A stretch of 16,159 nucleotides of DNA from Spirochaetaceae bacterium. Lineage in GTDB: Bacteria > Spirochaetota > Spirochaetia > DSM-27196 > SKKC01. The DNA lies in the NCBI GenBank assembly GCA_003554375.1, contig PWGF01000425.1:1-16159 (forward strand). The letters are read 5' to 3'. The notes under the pieces were generated by a model. That model saw only the letters and a list, made by a program, of their open reading frames with translations, searched no databases and was not told the DNA's origin. Below, in pieces: positions 13,712-16,159 of the stretch (its first letter is position 1; each line of letters starts with the position of its first letter). Both the position numbers and the translations under genes were made by a program.

Positions 13712-15145
13712 CTACCCGCCTGCGTCCTTCAGCCGGTATGCCCGGATATCCTTCAGCTCGACGGCTTTCCATTCGTCTCCCGGTAGCTCCTCGTTCTTAC
13801 CGATAACGAGTATCCCGCCTTCCTTCAACCTCTCAGAGAACTCGCTCAACAACGCCTGCTGCTGTTGCACCGGGAGAAACGAGAGAACGTCACGGGCAAC
13901 GATCAAGTCCACCTCGGGAATAGCGTTCGTACTCGTAATATCGTGATACTCAAAGAGGATCAGATCCTGGATCTCCTGTGAGAACGCGTATCCGTTCTTG
14001 CCCGCCACCATATGCTTCCGGTGCAACTCCGGCACACCCTGAAGCGGTACAACGAGATTAGGCGCAGTGGAGACGGAAAGAAGGTCGTTGTCATGTGCCC
14101 ATATTTTCAGACGGGCCTCTGGGAACTGGCTGCGAAGAATGCAAGCAAGCGAGTAAGTCTCAAAGCCCTTGGCACAACCGGGATTCCAGACGGTATATCC
14201 CCGCGGCTCATCGCTTGGGAGAAGCTTCCGGAACTCTTCGCCGTACGCTTCCGGCCAGAAGGCCCCGGTGTGGGGTGAGTAGAAATCCCGAAGGTACTGC
14301 GCAGCATCCTCCGCGGAGCTCAGCTGGGTATCCTGGCCGGACTCCTGACGTTCGCGCACCCATTCCCCAAATCGGCGTTCCATCCAGGCTTTGTTCACGT
14401 CGCTTACGTAGAATCCCGCAAACGTGGCTAACGTTTCCGAAACGAACTCAAACGTCAACGCTTCTGGATCCTCTGTTTCGCTTGCTCTTGCCGATGGCTG
14501 CGCTGCTCCCGTCGCCGCCGGCCGGGCTTCCCCGGGTTCCTCCGTTCCAGAGCCTCCCGCAAGAGCCGAAATCTCCGTTCCACGAGAAGCCTCCGGCGCT
14601 TCTTCTTCCTTGGCCAAGATCCGGTCTACATCCAAGATGATGTAGAGGCGGTTCTCATGCTCGACCACCCCACTGATATATTTCAGGTTGATATCGGCAA
14701 AGATCGGGTGAGGTGGCTGAATGCGCTCCCGCGAGATTCCCACAACACGGTCGATCCGGTCGACAATCACGCCAAAAGGAAGGTTCTCCTCCAGGCGAAG
14801 GATGAGCCCGTCCTCCGGCTGTCCTTCTTCCTTTTCCTCCACCGGTAGGTTGAACATCCGGCGAAGATCCAAAACCGAGATGATATCGCCCCGAAGGTTA
14901 TAGACTCCGCGTACGAAGTGCGGCGTATTGGGCACATACGTGTAGCTCTTGATCTTCGCGATTTCCTTGACCTTCATAATATCGATACCGTAGTCCTTTC
15001 CGCCCAACGAAAAGGTGACCATCTTGAAATCTACGATATCGGCCCTCTGAGCCTCGCCGCCATCCTCGCCCTCAGGCGATCGCTGTTCTGCAGCCAGTGT
15101 GCCCGTGCTTCGGAGCATTTCGGTTGTGCTTGTTTTCTCGGCCAT
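13712..15145 (-). CDS. CheW fused to a divergent CheR-like methyltransferase domain
   Basis: A 477-residue scaffold protein of the chemoreceptor array. Residues about 39-180 form a CheW domain (FKMVTFSLGGKDYGIDIMKVKEI, VYNLRGDIISVLDLRRMF, LYIILDVDRIL) that couples receptors to CheA. A linker of about 45 residues rich in A, E, G and P follows. Residues about 228-473 resemble CheR: FVSETLATFAGF, AAQYLRDFYSPHTGAFWPEAYGEEF, the SAM-loop region WNPGCAKGFETYSLA (320-334), VDLIVARDVLSFL and LKEGGILVIGKNEEL. Compared with classical CheR, FFR becomes FWP and GCSTGEEPYS becomes GCAKGFETYS, so receptor methylation is doubtful. The fusion is known from Treponema-type (F2) arrays. It lies 53 bp after cheA; AGGA precedes ATG 15145. 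Confidence 0.92.
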   Translation of the reverse strand: MAEKTSTTEMLRSTGTLAAEQRSPEGEDGGEAQRADIVDFKMVTFSLGGKDYGIDIMKVKEIAKIKSYTYVPNTPHFVRGVYNLRGDIISVLDLRRMFNLPVEEKEEGQPEDGLILRLEENLPFGVIVDRIDRVVGISRERIQPPHPIFADINLKYISGVVEHENRLYIILDVDRILAKEEEAPEASRGTEISALAGGSGTEEPGEARPAATGAAQPSARASETEDPEALTFEFVSETLATFAGFYVSDVNKAWMERRFGEWVRERQESGQDTQLSSAEDAAQYLRDFYSPHTGAFWPEAYGEEFRKLLPSDEPRGYTVWNPGCAKGFETYSLACILRSQFPEARLKIWAHDNDLLSVSTAPNLVVPLQGVPELHRKHMVAGKNGYAFSQEIQDLILFEYHDITSTNAIPEVDLIVARDVLSFLPVQQQQALLSEFSERLKEGGILVIGKNEELPGDEWKAVELKDIRAYRLKDAGG

Positions 15146-15157
15146 CGGCGTTTCCTA

Positions 15158-15205
15158 CCAGCCCATTCCAAGTTTCACTGACCAGTCCATTCCGAATTTC
15201 ATTGA
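15158..15205. repeat. 24-bp imperfect tandem duplication in the cheA-cheW spacer
   Basis: Two adjacent 24-bp units (15158-15181 and 15182-15205) share 20 of 24 positions; all four differences are transitions. On the minus strand the right-hand unit carries the cheA stop TGA, and the left-hand unit repeats an in-frame TGA exactly 24 bp (8 codons) later. The left unit ends 12 bp before the cheW-cheR-like start. Confidence 0.8.
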
Positions 15206-16159
15206 ATAGTAGTCTCCAACCTCTGCCGGGCCTCGCGTTCTCTGGTTAGTCCGAGTTCGAGAAGCTGACTCACGTCGATTATGAGGCTGACCGTGCCGTC
15301 TCCTGTTATGTTGGCCCCGGCAATCCCCGGTGCATTGGTATAATGGTCCCGAAGCGGTTTGATGACCACGTCTTCTTCGCCAATAAGCTCGTCGACTACA
15401 ATGCCCATCCTCCGCTCGCCGCTACCGACCACTACCACGAAGTAGTGATCGCGTTCCTCATCGGTCTCGATTCGGAAGAGTCTGTTCAGACGAACCAAGC
15501 TGATTACGTCCTCCCGCACATTGAATACCTCATAGTTGTCGATAAGCTTGATGTCCGACGGTTGAATACGGTGGCTGTCCACTACCGACGTGATCGGAAT
15601 GGCGTACATTTCCCTACCAACCCGCACCAGTAGGCCCTGGATGATGGCAAGCGTGAGCGGGATCTTAACGGTGAGTCGGGTCCCCAGCCCTCGTTCGGAC
15701 CAAACCGCCACCGAACCGTTAAGCTTCTCGATCTGTTTCTTCACGACGTCCAGCCCGACCCCGCGTCCTGAGATATTGCTCACTTCCTGTGACGTGGAGA
15801 AACCAGGCTCGAAAATGAGGTTGAACGCCTCCACATCGGAGAGATTCTTGGACGGATGGATAACCCCGCGCGCAATTGCCCGCTCTTTTACTGCTTCCAC
15901 GTCGATGCCCCGCCCGTCGTCGGAGACCTCGATGAGAATCATGTTCCCCTCGTTCCGAGCACTCAGATGAAGCTGCCCAGTTTCCGGTTTCCCGTATTCC
16001 CGCCGTTCAATCGGCTCTTCTATTCCGTGGTCAATGGAGTTACGAACACAATGGATGAGAGGATCCAGCAAATCCTCAATTACGGACTTGTCCAGCTCGG
16101 TGTCTTCTCCCTCTATTGTGAGTTCGGCCTTCTTTCCGAGCGACCGAGTCAGGTCGCGC
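15199..16159 (-). CDS. cheA: Chemotaxis histidine kinase CheA, C-terminal part (5' end off window)
   Basis: Autophosphorylates in response to receptors and passes phosphate to CheY. The window holds about 319 C-terminal codons. The frame stays open to the right edge and opens with RDLTRSLGKK and the acidic TIEGEDTELDK, so the real start is outside; the TTG at 16071 is internal. Kinase motifs are the N box (HCVRNSIDHGIEE), G1 (VSDDGRGID), F box (IFEPGFSTS) and G2 (SGRGVGLDVVKKQIEKLNG). The P5 CheW-like domain follows from LLVRVGREMYAIPITSV through MGIVVDELIGEEDVVIKPL to the C terminus ELGLTREREARQRLETTIQ. The phosphoacceptor (P1) and dimerisation domains cannot be seen. It is the first visible gene of the cheA, cheW-cheR-like, cheX, cheY operon. 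Confidence 0.96.
   Translation of the reverse strand, partial: RDLTRSLGKKAELTIEGEDTELDKSVIEDLLDPLIHCVRNSIDHGIEEPIERREYGKPETGQLHLSARNEGNMILIEVSDDGRGIDVEAVKERAIARGVIHPSKNLSDVEAFNLIFEPGFSTSQEVSNISGRGVGLDVVKKQIEKLNGSVAVWSERGLGTRLTVKIPLTLAIIQGLLVRVGREMYAIPITSVVDSHRIQPSDIKLIDNYEVFNVREDVISLVRLNRLFRIETDEERDHYFVVVVGSGERRMGIVVDELIGEEDVVIKPLRDHYTNAPGIAGANITGDGTVSLIIDVSQLLELGLTREREARQRLETTIQ

Noticed and set aside
1..16159. CRISPR array, restriction, toxin-antitoxin or phage-defence module
   Set aside because: No regularly spaced repeats and no recognisable defence proteins were found in any frame.

Overview
The window looks like chromosomal DNA of a fairly GC-rich free-living spirochaete (Spirochaetota). 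The strongest taxonomic clue is the chemotaxis operon on the minus strand at the right edge, ordered cheA, cheW fused to a CheR-like domain, cheX, cheY. CheAWXY order is known from Treponema and Borrelia, and the CheW-CheR-like fusion is known from Treponema-type arrays. I could not run a search, so the assignment rests on gene order and motifs. No plasmid, phage, CRISPR array or complete insertion sequence was found.

Layout, left to right. (1) 1-1165, minus: a small zinc-ribbon protein followed by glutamate racemase (murI), which runs off the left edge. (2) 1271-2505, plus: a two-gene unit of a pentapeptide-repeat protein with a Cys/His N-terminal knuckle and a metallo-beta-lactamase-fold protein that has lost nearly all metal ligands. 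(3) 2420-4786, minus: yggS (PLP homeostasis), a small membrane protein and an RluA-type pseudouridine synthase whose 3' end overlaps the convergent MBL-like gene by 86 bp. (4) 5256-6161, plus: pdxS (PLP synthase), divergent from yggS, behind a long and potentially structured leader. (5) 6249-7316, minus: a polyprenyl diphosphate synthase. (6) 7317-8077: a 761-bp gap with an AT-rich island. (7) 8078-12285, plus: ilvB, ilvN, ilvD, the shared early enzymes of branched-chain amino acid synthesis (dihydroxyacid dehydratase included, ilvC absent). The 237-bp ilvN-ilvD spacer holds a 14-bp inverted repeat enclosing three smaller hairpins. (8) 12458-12580, minus: tRNA-Val(GAC) with its own promoter and an intrinsic terminator. 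(9) 12672-16159, minus: cheY, cheX, cheW-cheR-like and the 3' part of cheA.

Functionally, most of the window is housekeeping metabolism (cell wall D-Glu, PLP, isoprenoids, Ile/Val/Leu) and chemotaxis. The less ordinary material lies in the degenerate or fused proteins (MBL-like, CheR-like), in the structured ilvN-ilvD spacer, in four short tandem duplications placed at gene boundaries, and in the AT-rich stretch upstream of ilvB.
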